Assembly (NCBI GenBank): GCA_004297445.1
Contig: SCUK01000051.1
Location: 1-64,000 of the forward strand
Origin: Anaerolineae bacterium
GTDB lineage: Bacteria > Chloroflexota > Anaerolineae > Anaerolineales > UBA11579
Length of the DNA: 64,000 bases
Direction: 5' to 3'
The notes under the pieces are model-generated. The model did no database searches, had not been told where the DNA came from, and saw nothing but the letters and a program-made list of their open reading frames with translations. The translations under genes and the position numbers were made by a program. Of this stretch, positions 1 to 7,761 are shown one piece after another (position 1 is the stretch's first letter; every line of letters starts with the position of its first letter).

Positions 1-147
1 GAGATTTGAGCATCTTTCAGATCGGATTGCGTTTTATTGAAAGGCGGATGACAAACGGTTTACCCGCCCCAGCCCCTACCTGTATTTATCGATGATTTTG
101 AAACTGTCAGGTGGCTAGAATTCAATCCTAGAAAGCTTGATAAGAAG
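1..147 (+). other. Edge remnant of an upstream coding region, spread over three frames
   Basis: No single frame is open here. Frame 2 reads RFEHLSDRIAFY and stops at 38-40. Frame 3 reads FIERRMTNGLPAP and stops at 93-95. Frame 1, after a stop at 49-51, reads PVFIDDFETVRWLEFNP and runs straight into the E2-like gene. Joined through two one-base shifts (near the T run at 34-38 and the C-rich run at 64-79) these pieces look like one protein tail. It may be the end of the expected cyclase (CD-NTase) gene or an N-terminal extension of the E2-like protein. Sequencing error and true decay cannot be told apart. Confidence 0.4.
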
Positions 148-531
148 TTGAGTTTGCAGGTGCAGAACCTACATATTCAGCGGCTTTTCCCGGGCTTCAG
201 CTTCCATACAAAGAAAAGCCGCAATGCGAGATGGCGTGGGTTTCTTCAGCCAAATATTACTGCGCCGAAATATCAATTGGAGATTTGTTACGACCTTACC
301 AGCACCCCAAAGGTAAGGGTGCTATCGCCGGAGCTTCCCTCTGGAACTCAGCATCTGTATAAAGATGGAAGCCTCTGTCTGTATTGGCCCAAGGAGTGGG
401 TTTGGACCCCACGTAAGATCATCGCGGAAACCATTTTGCCTTGGGCGGCTAATTGGCTGGCATTTCACGAGCTTTGGCTGGATACGGGCAAATGGCTTGG
501 TCCATCATCCCACGATACTCACCCAAAGTAG
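148..531 (+). CDS. E2-like (ubiquitin-conjugating fold) protein of a type II-short CBASS operon
   Basis: About 127 residues from a TTG codon; the start is uncertain because the frame is open back to 52. The protein matches the single-domain E2-like proteins of short type II CBASS operons: an N-terminal LFPGF segment, then HLYKDGSLCLYWP with the presumed catalytic Cys77, then ETILPWAANWLAFHELW and a TGKWLG tail near the C terminus. In characterised systems such E2 proteins join the cyclase to a target and raise its output. No E1 or JAB gene is visible, which fits the short subtype. The gene ends 5 nt before the nuclease-SAVED gene, so the two are probably co-transcribed. The cyclase would lie left of the window. 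Confidence 0.75.
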   Translation: MSLQVQNLHIQRLFPGFSFHTKKSRNARWRGFLQPNITAPKYQLEICYDLTSTPKVRVLSPELPSGTQHLYKDGSLCLYWPKEWVWTPRKIIAETILPWAANWLAFHELWLDTGKWLGPSSHDTHPK

Positions 532-536
532 AAATC

Positions 537-2201
537 ATGCCAACTCGACAAAACGCTAATCTACTTCCGCCAACCGACGATAACGAGTTTGAGGAATTGC
601 TCAGAGATCTTTGCGAAATAGAGTGGGGAGATCCCGGCACTGTTCGGAATGGCAGGAAGGGACAGAAACAGACGGGGGTAGATGTCTATGGCCGCCTTAA
701 GGATATGGGTGGCGTTTATCGAGGTGTGCAGTGCAAGGTGCGCAGTACCAGAAAAACCTTAAGTAAGGCCGAGATCGAATATGAAGTCAATGAAGCCGAA
801 AATTTCCCTCACCGACTAGATCGATTAATCATTGCGACCACTCTTCCTCGGGACACAAACCTACAGAGGATAGTTGATGAGATTAATGACGACCGAGTTC
901 AATTGGGTAAATTTGCAGTGGGTGTTTGGTTTTGGGAAGATGTTTCTGAGCGATTGGCGACCACGCCGAAGTTGTATGCCAAGTATTATCGGGACCTATT
1001 ATCCACTCTTACACTCTCCCCTCAGCTCGAATCCTTCATTGACACACCCCTACTGCTCTTGACATCTGGTGTTACTGAACACGATGAGGAAGTATTGGAG
1101 CTATTGCGATTCCGAGGGTTGAGAGTGTCCAACATTGAAGCCCCTCTCCTCCAGCCTCCTGCAGACGGAATACTGATGTTTTTCACTGACGGCAACGATC
1201 AAGATGTGTTTCGCTTTGTCGCCGAACTAAAAGGCCAGGTTGACCACAATGCGGATCAAAAACCCATCTTTGTTATCTCTTCCTCAGAGTTTTCAAGCGT
1301 TATTCTTGATGCCGCGGCCAAGTTGGAGCTACCTTCAGATAAATTCCAAGTGCTTGATTCGGGTGAGCCATCTGCAGTTATCGCTGACAAAGTCTTCAAG
1401 GTAGTATTTGAATACGGATTTCATAAGAGAGGGGCTATACCTGTGATTGACCTAAGTGTCCGGTCGATACCAACGCCGCATGCTGCTTGCCTCCTAGACA
1501 TGGATTGGCAATCGAGACTCAGACATGATGAATTCCCAACAAATCGGGAATGGGAAAGTGTCTTTGTTCCGGCCATACGGGCGGTGAGTAGCCAAGTTCT
1601 TTCATTGGGGGATCTAAGCAGAGTACAAATCGCTTCAGCCCTTCCAATACCTGCGGCAATTGCGATAGGGCATTATTTTAATATTCGATTGGCGAATGTT
1701 GGAGTTTGGGCACGAAGAACGGGTTCAAGTGATTTCAAGCACCAATACTGGCTTTCCAATTCCGATGGGACACAAATTAAGTATCCAGTTGAATGGGAAA
1801 TGCCTTTGGCCACACAAGCGAAAACTGCCGTGGTTGAGCTCTCAACATACCTGCCTATCTCTGCTGATGTTCACCAGTATGTTGCGGACCAAGATCTCCA
1901 AGTGGATAGTTGGGCTTCAGTCACGCTGCAACGAAATCAGGCCCCACCTGAAAATCTCACTGAAGGTGAAGCTGTTGCTTTTGCCAACCAGATAGGGCAA
2001 TTGTTACGTGAACTAAACTCAAGTGGCGTGAAAGACATCCATCTTTTTGGACGGATACCCTCTGCTTTAGCAGTACTGATTGGCCAAAGGACTCTGGCCT
2101 GCGGGACGATTCACTTGTACTGGTATGCCTCCCCTTCTTATCTCTTCGCGTTTTCTCTAAATGGCAGAGATGACAATATGAGTTCTAAATTAGCCTTCTG
2201 A
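537..2201 (+). CDS. Nuclease-SAVED CBASS effector (Cap4-like)
   Basis: 554 residues from ATG 537; an in-frame upstream extension to 453 overlaps the previous gene and is unlikely. Residues 17-150 look like an Mrr/Cap4-type PD-(D/E)xK nuclease: EFEELL, then GVDVYG (D49), then QCK (Q65, K67). A middle part (about 165-295) is unrecognised. The C-terminal half resembles SAVED, the sensor built from two CARF-like units, ending with HLFGRIPSALAVLIG and a following Tyr-rich strand. Family knowledge: a cyclic oligonucleotide binds SAVED and turns on DNA degradation. Its position beside an E2-like gene supports CBASS. GC is clearly lower than in the 5-11 kb genes, which suggests transfer. Confidence 0.8.
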   Translation: MPTRQNANLLPPTDDNEFEELLRDLCEIEWGDPGTVRNGRKGQKQTGVDVYGRLKDMGGVYRGVQCKVRSTRKTLSKAEIEYEVNEAENFPHRLDRLIIATTLPRDTNLQRIVDEINDDRVQLGKFAVGVWFWEDVSERLATTPKLYAKYYRDLLSTLTLSPQLESFIDTPLLLLTSGVTEHDEEVLELLRFRGLRVSNIEAPLLQPPADGILMFFTDGNDQDVFRFVAELKGQVDHNADQKPIFVISSSEFSSVILDAAAKLELPSDKFQVLDSGEPSAVIADKVFKVVFEYGFHKRGAIPVIDLSVRSIPTPHAACLLDMDWQSRLRHDEFPTNREWESVFVPAIRAVSSQVLSLGDLSRVQIASALPIPAAIAIGHYFNIRLANVGVWARRTGSSDFKHQYWLSNSDGTQIKYPVEWEMPLATQAKTAVVELSTYLPISADVHQYVADQDLQVDSWASVTLQRNQAPPENLTEGEAVAFANQIGQLLRELNSSGVKDIHLFGRIPSALAVLIGQRTLACGTIHLYWYASPSYLFAFSLNGRDDNMSSKLAF

Positions 2202-2253
2202 CAAAGCATAGTCTTACATAGCAACCATAAGAATTTTGCAAAGGACAATGATC

Positions 2254-3945
2254 ATGAAAGATTGGTTTAGTTTCTCAGACATGGACAAACTGCCATACTT
2301 TCCGTTCAATAGGGAAGCGGTAACAATAGAGCGAGCCTGGGGTAATGAGGACGGCAAAATTAACCAGAGTGGTTGGCGGAAAGAAGATTGGCTCGTCCGA
2401 TCAGCCTTAGTTTCGATTGATCAGCTTCAAATCGCGGCCCGCCAGCTAATAACCCCTCATTCTCTCATTTTTCGTCCTCATTGGGATGGCGATGAGTTTG
2501 AATTAGGAAACAATACAAACTATAACGGCGTTGATCTGTTCCCAATAGTAGAGTCTTTTGAACATCCAATAACTGGAAGAGCTAATGTCTCACTAAGCCG
2601 CGAGTTCATCATATATCACGCGCTGATTTGGGATTTCAAAACAGAGTACACTCACCCGACTGATAATCTCCTGGTAGCAACAGCTGGTATGGAACCAAAC
2701 CCCCCATTTAGGGATAGTGAGGTGGTGCAAATACATCGTGATTACCTACGGGATTTCTTGGCCGCCCGAAAAATGGGATTGCTAATCTCAATAATCGCTG
2801 ACAGATTTGCGAACGCAATTGTTGAAACCGAACTTGAAATTCAAAATGATCAAGAAATTCGTGTTGGTGAGAACTGTCGGATATCTACATATATTCAAAC
2901 TCCTGAAACAACGCGCTCAGGATACTATCGGGGCCGTTCTATCCTAAATCGCACAATCTGTATTGAACCATATGAAAAGCCTCGATTTGCCCGAAGTCCA
3001 TGGCTACATGGTGGTCGGAACTTGTATTCGGATAGCGACTATCCTGAGTTCATCATAAACCACCTAGGGGAAAAATCAGTGTTGCCAAGAGAAACCATAT
3101 TATCAACTTATATTAACCAAGGAATTGGAGATCATGGGTATTTGTATTTTCGACCGGAAGTCCTTCGGAAATATCTAAATGAAAGAGGTTATCAACTGCA
3201 CTTTCATATGCGCAATTGGGGTCAGGCGACCGCACCGGGAAGTCGTCGCCCCATTGACTTGGGAATAAACTCCCGAGAGCTAATAACTGCCTTCGGCCCC
3301 GATCTTTCAGACCTGTTGCCCGACGAACAGGCTTATTGGGCCTCCTTTTCATCATTGCCAAGTGGCGAAATTTGTGAAGAGCTATTCCAGACACGAATGC
3401 AGCTTCAACCGCCAGTTTCTCCAGGAATAGTAGATTTGATCCATCGCACCTTAGATAATCTTGACAGTTCATTTCGTACGAGATTCAATGTGGACTTAGT
3501 GCGCCGTGTTCCAGTATTAGATGATATAAAAATTATGGGTCGGCTTAGTGTGGGCCCTTATACAAACGATTGGGATTATGCTTATAATTTGATAAAGACC
3601 CTCTACTCACTTGTCGTTGAATCTCTGGAGACAGTTGCTTTGAGGAAGGCATTAGAAATGCAGGGAATTACGCCAGACAAAAAGCTTCGACAAATCAAAC
3701 TCTTGGAGGAATTACTTGCCTCGATTGGCTTAGCAGAAGAGGCAGCAAAACGAATGACCCAATCTTTGGCAGGTCTAAATGAATTGCGAGTCTTAGACGC
3801 ACATCATGCTGGACAGGACCCAGTATTGTCCTTTAAGCTATTAGGGGCATCAGATTTTCCGAAAACACCTAGAGTTGGTTGGAATATATGTGTAGATGCG
3901 GTGATACTCAGCTTGGAAAATATATCATTATGCATCAACAATTAA
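2254..3945 (+). CDS. Large protein of unknown function next to the CBASS effector
   Basis: 563 residues. I chose ATG 2254 because AAAGGA at 2240-2245 is well spaced from it; ATG 2248 and TTG 2236 are alternatives. I do not recognise the family. No signal peptide or membrane helix is obvious. The C-terminal 120 residues are predicted helical and contain LNELRVLDAH (R512, H517), an R-x4-H arrangement as in HEPN ribonucleases. The gene lies 52 nt after the SAVED effector, on the same strand and with similar low GC. It may be an extra CBASS component or an independent abortive-infection gene. Confidence 0.6.
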   Translation: MKDWFSFSDMDKLPYFPFNREAVTIERAWGNEDGKINQSGWRKEDWLVRSALVSIDQLQIAARQLITPHSLIFRPHWDGDEFELGNNTNYNGVDLFPIVESFEHPITGRANVSLSREFIIYHALIWDFKTEYTHPTDNLLVATAGMEPNPPFRDSEVVQIHRDYLRDFLAARKMGLLISIIADRFANAIVETELEIQNDQEIRVGENCRISTYIQTPETTRSGYYRGRSILNRTICIEPYEKPRFARSPWLHGGRNLYSDSDYPEFIINHLGEKSVLPRETILSTYINQGIGDHGYLYFRPEVLRKYLNERGYQLHFHMRNWGQATAPGSRRPIDLGINSRELITAFGPDLSDLLPDEQAYWASFSSLPSGEICEELFQTRMQLQPPVSPGIVDLIHRTLDNLDSSFRTRFNVDLVRRVPVLDDIKIMGRLSVGPYTNDWDYAYNLIKTLYSLVVESLETVALRKALEMQGITPDKKLRQIKLLEELLASIGLAEEAAKRMTQSLAGLNELRVLDAHHAGQDPVLSFKLLGASDFPKTPRVGWNICVDAVILSLENISLCINN

Positions 3946-4026
3946 CTCGGATCTTCGAAGGGAAAAGGGATTACGCAAGGTTCTTACTGTAAAACGGCAA
4001 GTCAGGCGCCTTCGACCAGCCCGAGT

Positions 4027-4364
4027 TCAATCGCTGTCAAAGTTCAAATAGATTCTTCCAGTTTCCCATTCCTCACTTTTCTCCAACAAGATAGCAGTCA
4101 TCAGGCGCTCACGCGATTCGCGATTGGGGAAAATCCGCACAACCCGGGTCCGGCGCTTGAGTTCCTGGCTGAGCCGCTCCAGTAGATTGCTGGTCCGCGG
4201 CCGCTGCCGGTGAACGGCTGGAAAGTTGGAGACCGTCAATCCATCCGGAATGTTGGTCGCCATCCATTCCGCCAGTTGGGATGCTGTCTGGCTGTACTTC
4301 TCCACGACTGCTCGACATAGCTCTCCGCGGTGTGGCGGTCCGGAGCGGTGAACACTATCCGCAG
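4027..4364 (-). pseudogene. IS256-family (mutator-type) transposase, C-terminal remnant
   Basis: The last 90 or so residues match the transposase C terminus: QLAEWMATNIPDGLTV, then SNLLERLSQELKRRTRVVRI and FPNRESRERL. Just upstream on the minus strand, another frame reads LRIVFTAPDRHTAESYV, the preceding part of the same protein, so there is a one-base frameshift near 4305. The rest of the gene, including the first two catalytic acidic residues, is missing. The remnant begins one base past the stop codon of the AbrB-like antitoxin, so an insertion or deletion joint lies at about 4365. It cannot be active. Confidence 0.85.
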
Positions 4365-4365
4365 G

Positions 4366-4599
4366 TCAGCGCTCCTGGGAACGTTCTTTGCTGCGCTCCG
4401 CCAGCAGCGCTTTAGTCAGGGACTTGCCGCCCTTCAACATCCCCGCCGAACCGCGCAGCGGATCCTCCAGCCGGGGCACCAACGCCAGCACCCCACCATG
4501 ATCCACGATGTCCACTTCATCGCCGGGTTCCAGATGGTATTTCTTCCGCAGGTCTGAAGGTATCACCACCCAGCCCTTACTTGAAATTTTGAGCGTCAT
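4366..4599 (-). CDS. AbrB/MazE/VapB-type antitoxin, orphan
   Basis: 77 residues from ATG 4599; a longer start at 4641 adds an unrelated hydrophobic stretch and is less likely. The N terminus has the SpoVT-AbrB swapped-hairpin signature: KISSKGWVVIPSDLRKKY, then LEPGDEVDIV. The basic tail is typical of antitoxins of the PIN-domain (VapC) class, whose toxin normally follows directly. Here the IS256 remnant follows instead, and no toxin is found nearby, so the toxin was probably lost at that joint. It may still bind its own promoter between 4600 and 4730. Confidence 0.8.
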   Translation of the reverse strand: MTLKISSKGWVVIPSDLRKKYHLEPGDEVDIVDHGGVLALVPRLEDPLRGSAGMLKGGKSLTKALLAERSKERSQER

Positions 4600-4730
4600 C
4601 CAAGCTCCAATCCGTAGTTGGGCCAATAACACATAATGCATAACGGCTTCCTAATATTCGGACAACCCTGGAATTACATTGCGTACCTATAGACTAGCAT
4701 TGTATAAGCGTAGTCTCCAATGGCTCAACA

Positions 4731-4759
4731 ATTACACCTATGGAACATCCGTCTATAAT
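4731..4759 (+). promoter_or_regulatory. Sigma70-type promoter for the NACHT gene
   Basis: The -35 box is ATTACA (4731-4736, 4 of 6) and the -10 box is TATAAT (4754-4759, 6 of 6), with a 17-bp spacer. The NACHT start codon is at 4798 with AAGGA at 4788-4792. The expected leader is about 30 nt. Confidence 0.6.
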
Positions 4760-4797
4760 AGCAATGTACCACGCGCTCGCCATCCCCAAGGACGGAC

Positions 4798-7689
4798 ATG
4801 AAGAAAGCGCTCCTGGTCTATGAAAAAGAATACATAAGTAAGCTCCCCGCCGACCTGCGGGCGCTCCAGCGCCTCCTTGGTATCGCCGGCGCCGATGACC
4901 TGTTTGACCGCGTGCCGCTCAGCCAGGTGTACGTCATGTTGCGAGCGGTGGAAACGCGGCTGAAGCGGACTGGGGACGAGAGCAGAGTGGATAGGGCAGA
5001 AGAAGACGCCCAGGAGCTCGGCCGTCCGGCTCCGCTACTGGAAGCCCTGCTGAACACCCAACGGCTGGTGATCGCCGGCGATCCAGGCGCCGGAAAAACG
5101 ACGTCGCTGCTCTACCTGGCCTGGTGGCTGGTGGGACGCTGCGCAAAGGCTCATAACGACGCGGACATCCTCCCGGAAGCGTCAGGATTCCCCGACATCC
5201 CTCTTCCAGACCCCCCTGACGGCCCATACATCCCGATGTTTTTCCGGCTGCGCGAGATCGCTAGCGAGCTGAAAAGTCCTGCCAACCTGCGCAAACTGGC
5301 TGTCGACCGGGTCAACGACTGGCTGGCCCGGGACATCGCCGAACAAATGGTGGATGCCTGGATGGACGAAGACCGCCTGTTCTTCCTGTTCGACGGGCTG
5401 GATGAGGTCACCCCCGGAGTACGGGGGACGGCACTGAACACCCTGCGCAGATATTCAGATGGTAATACCGAGCTTCCATTGGTGGTGACCTCGCGCGGCG
5501 CCGGCGAGTTGTACCGCCCGCTGGTGGGAGTGGATGGGGCAGGAAAAGTGCAGGCGGACCTGCGGCTCTATCTGCTGCAATCGCTGCGCAAGCGCGAGGA
5601 CCAGCAGGCGTTTGTGGAACGCTGGCTGACGTTGCTGCGCGGCGTCGATAGTGCAGAAGGGGCGGGTCGGCTGCTCGATTGGGCCAGGGCCAGCGGTGGG
5701 GTGCAGAAGATGTGCACCAATCCGCTGCTCCTGCACATGCTGATAGATCTGTATGCTAGGGCGGACTGCCGCACCGACGCCCTGCCGGTTACCCGCAGCC
5801 GGGTGTATGAGTGCTATGTGATCGATATCGCCTGGGCACGCGGGGTGGGAGATGGTAAGCCGCCATTGAAGTACGAACGGGCAGCCCGCCTGCTGGAATT
5901 CATCGCCTGGTTCCTGCAGATCGAGGGGCGCCCGCTGTCACTGGAAGAATTTCAAGAACGCTTGACTGCCTATCTGGAGCCGGACGAAGACCTTGTTGTG
6001 GCATTGACGTTTTTCTCCCAGCGCCTGCGCCTCCTGGTCCCGGTTCATGCCAGGTCCGGGCACGACCAGCGCTACGCCTTCGCCCACCAGACTTTTCAGG
6101 AGTTTTTCGTCGCCCGGCGGCTGGCGGCGCTGTGGCGCGAGCGGCCAGATGGGCCAAAGTGGGTGATGAAGAAGGTGCTGGAGCAGGTGTGGTGGCGCTC
6201 CGAATGGCGCGAGGTCATCCTACTGCTTGGGGCGGCGGTGGGGGCGGAGCCCGGGGAACCGGCTGCTGTTCGGGACGGAGAGCGATTGCTGGAGTGGGCG
6301 GAGAAGTGGCCGGGCGTGGGAGACGGCGAATTGGCTGCGCACCTGATGGGTGAAGGCGTGGCGCCAAGAAGCGCGCTGGCGGAGGCAGTCTTCGAGTCCT
6401 ATCATCGAAAGATGGATCTCTCCTCGATCGTAGCAACGGGTACCCGGTTCCTATCCCGGCTGCAGGACGCACTCCAAGAGGACAACAGCTGGGTGGTGCG
6501 CCAGGCTGCTGCCTCGGCACTGGGGTTGATCGGCGACACGGCGAGCGTGCCGATGTTGCGAGAGGCGCTCAATGATGACACCGAGTGGGTACGCGATGAC
6601 GCGGCCCGGGCGCTTGGCCAAATCGGCGACCCGGCAGCTGTGCCAGCGCTACTAAACACCCTGAGGGATGACTACCTGAGTGTGGGCGAAGCAGCGGCTT
6701 GGGCCCTAAAGAATATCGGCGATCCTTCGGCCATAGCAGGTCTACGGCACGCGCTCCAGGACGACAACAAGAATGTGCGCCTGCTGGCAGCCTGGGCGCT
6801 GCGCGAGCTCGAGAATCCTGCCTCCGAGCCAATAGGAGGTATTAAGGTTACCCTGGCTGCACTGGCGCTAAGAGACTCGCTTAAGAATGACAACCCGCAG
6901 GTGCGCTGGGAAGCCGCAGAGGATCTTGGGTTCATCAGTGACCCCGCAACGGTGGAACTGCTCCGGGACGCGCTCAACCACCCGCGCTGGTCTGTCCGCC
7001 AAGCAGCGGCTGTGACGTTGGGGAACATCGGAGACTCGGTGGCCACGCCTGCACTGCGGGCTGCGCTCCGGGACAATGACCCACGTGTGCGCCAGGAGGT
7101 GATCGAGGCGCTGGGGGAAATTGGCGACGCGACAGTTATTTCGGATCTCGTGGACGCGCTCCAGGAGAATAACAACTGGCTCCGCAGGGCGGCGGCCAGG
7201 GCACTAGGTAACATCGGCGACGCGGCAACCGTGCCAGCGTTGCAGGTGACGCTCAAGGACAGTGACCCCAGTGTTCGTCAAGCAGCGGCACGGGCGCTTC
7301 AGCAGATCGGCCATACGGCAGCCGTGGCAGCGCTGCAGGAAATTCTACCGTTTGACGGCGGGTCGACACCCCAGTCAGTCACCTGGGCACTGGAAAAACT
7401 CGTGCCTTCTGTGGTCCTGCCGCCGCCCATTTTACCGAGTATATGGGGCGAGCGATCTGGTGGAGTCCTTCGCAAGGGAATGAGTCTGGCCGCCAGCCTG
7501 GGAATGCTCGTGCTGGCCGCTGCCGCAGTTGTGTTCGGCGGACTGCTAATCAAATTCATCACGCCCGATCTCATCGCCCAGGTGTGGCCCGATATCGCCG
7601 CGCTGCTCACTTATCATCCCTTGTGGGTCGTCGCGGCCGTCATCCTCCTCACGGCCCTTGTGGACTGGTTGCGCAAGCGAAAGTCGTGA
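4798..7689 (+). CDS. NACHT-domain STAND NTPase with HEAT repeats and two C-terminal membrane helices
   Basis: 963 residues. The P-loop is GDPGAGKT (94-101) and the Walker B is FFLFDGLDE (about 195-203), with the small-residue and acidic pattern of NACHT ATPases. Residues about 547-850 hold nine or ten HEAT repeats of about 31 residues, with the pattern D-x3-VR-x2-AA-x2-LG-x-IGD. The C terminus has two hydrophobic helices (about 893-917 and 941-957) and a basic KRKS end. Bacterial NACHT proteins of this build include anti-phage sensors: the repeats sense a ligand and oligomerisation triggers an effector. No separate effector domain is visible, so the membrane helices may be the output. It has its own promoter and neighbours other defence genes. 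Confidence 0.8.
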   Translation: MKKALLVYEKEYISKLPADLRALQRLLGIAGADDLFDRVPLSQVYVMLRAVETRLKRTGDESRVDRAEEDAQELGRPAPLLEALLNTQRLVIAGDPGAGKTTSLLYLAWWLVGRCAKAHNDADILPEASGFPDIPLPDPPDGPYIPMFFRLREIASELKSPANLRKLAVDRVNDWLARDIAEQMVDAWMDEDRLFFLFDGLDEVTPGVRGTALNTLRRYSDGNTELPLVVTSRGAGELYRPLVGVDGAGKVQADLRLYLLQSLRKREDQQAFVERWLTLLRGVDSAEGAGRLLDWARASGGVQKMCTNPLLLHMLIDLYARADCRTDALPVTRSRVYECYVIDIAWARGVGDGKPPLKYERAARLLEFIAWFLQIEGRPLSLEEFQERLTAYLEPDEDLVVALTFFSQRLRLLVPVHARSGHDQRYAFAHQTFQEFFVARRLAALWRERPDGPKWVMKKVLEQVWWRSEWREVILLLGAAVGAEPGEPAAVRDGERLLEWAEKWPGVGDGELAAHLMGEGVAPRSALAEAVFESYHRKMDLSSIVATGTRFLSRLQDALQEDNSWVVRQAAASALGLIGDTASVPMLREALNDDTEWVRDDAARALGQIGDPAAVPALLNTLRDDYLSVGEAAAWALKNIGDPSAIAGLRHALQDDNKNVRLLAAWALRELENPASEPIGGIKVTLAALALRDSLKNDNPQVRWEAAEDLGFISDPATVELLRDALNHPRWSVRQAAAVTLGNIGDSVATPALRAALRDNDPRVRQEVIEALGEIGDATVISDLVDALQENNNWLRRAAARALGNIGDAATVPALQVTLKDSDPSVRQAAARALQQIGHTAAVAALQEILPFDGGSTPQSVTWALEKLVPSVVLPPPILPSIWGERSGGVLRKGMSLAASLGMLVLAAAAVVFGGLLIKFITPDLIAQVWPDIAALLTYHPLWVVAAVILLTALVDWLRKRKS

Positions 7690-7706
7690 ATCTCCCAAGC
7701 GCATTG

Positions 7707-7745
7707 GACAATTGTCGTATTTGCAACATTTCCGACATCGGAAAT
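7707..7745. other. Two small palindromes between convergent genes
   Basis: GACAATTGTC (7707-7716) and ATTTCCGACATCGGAAAT (7728-7745, 8-bp arms) sit in the 72-bp gap where the NACHT gene and the polymerase gene converge. Neither is followed by a clear U tract on either strand, so a terminator role is only possible. Confidence 0.35.
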
Positions 7746-7761
7746 TACTGCTTCCGTTCAC

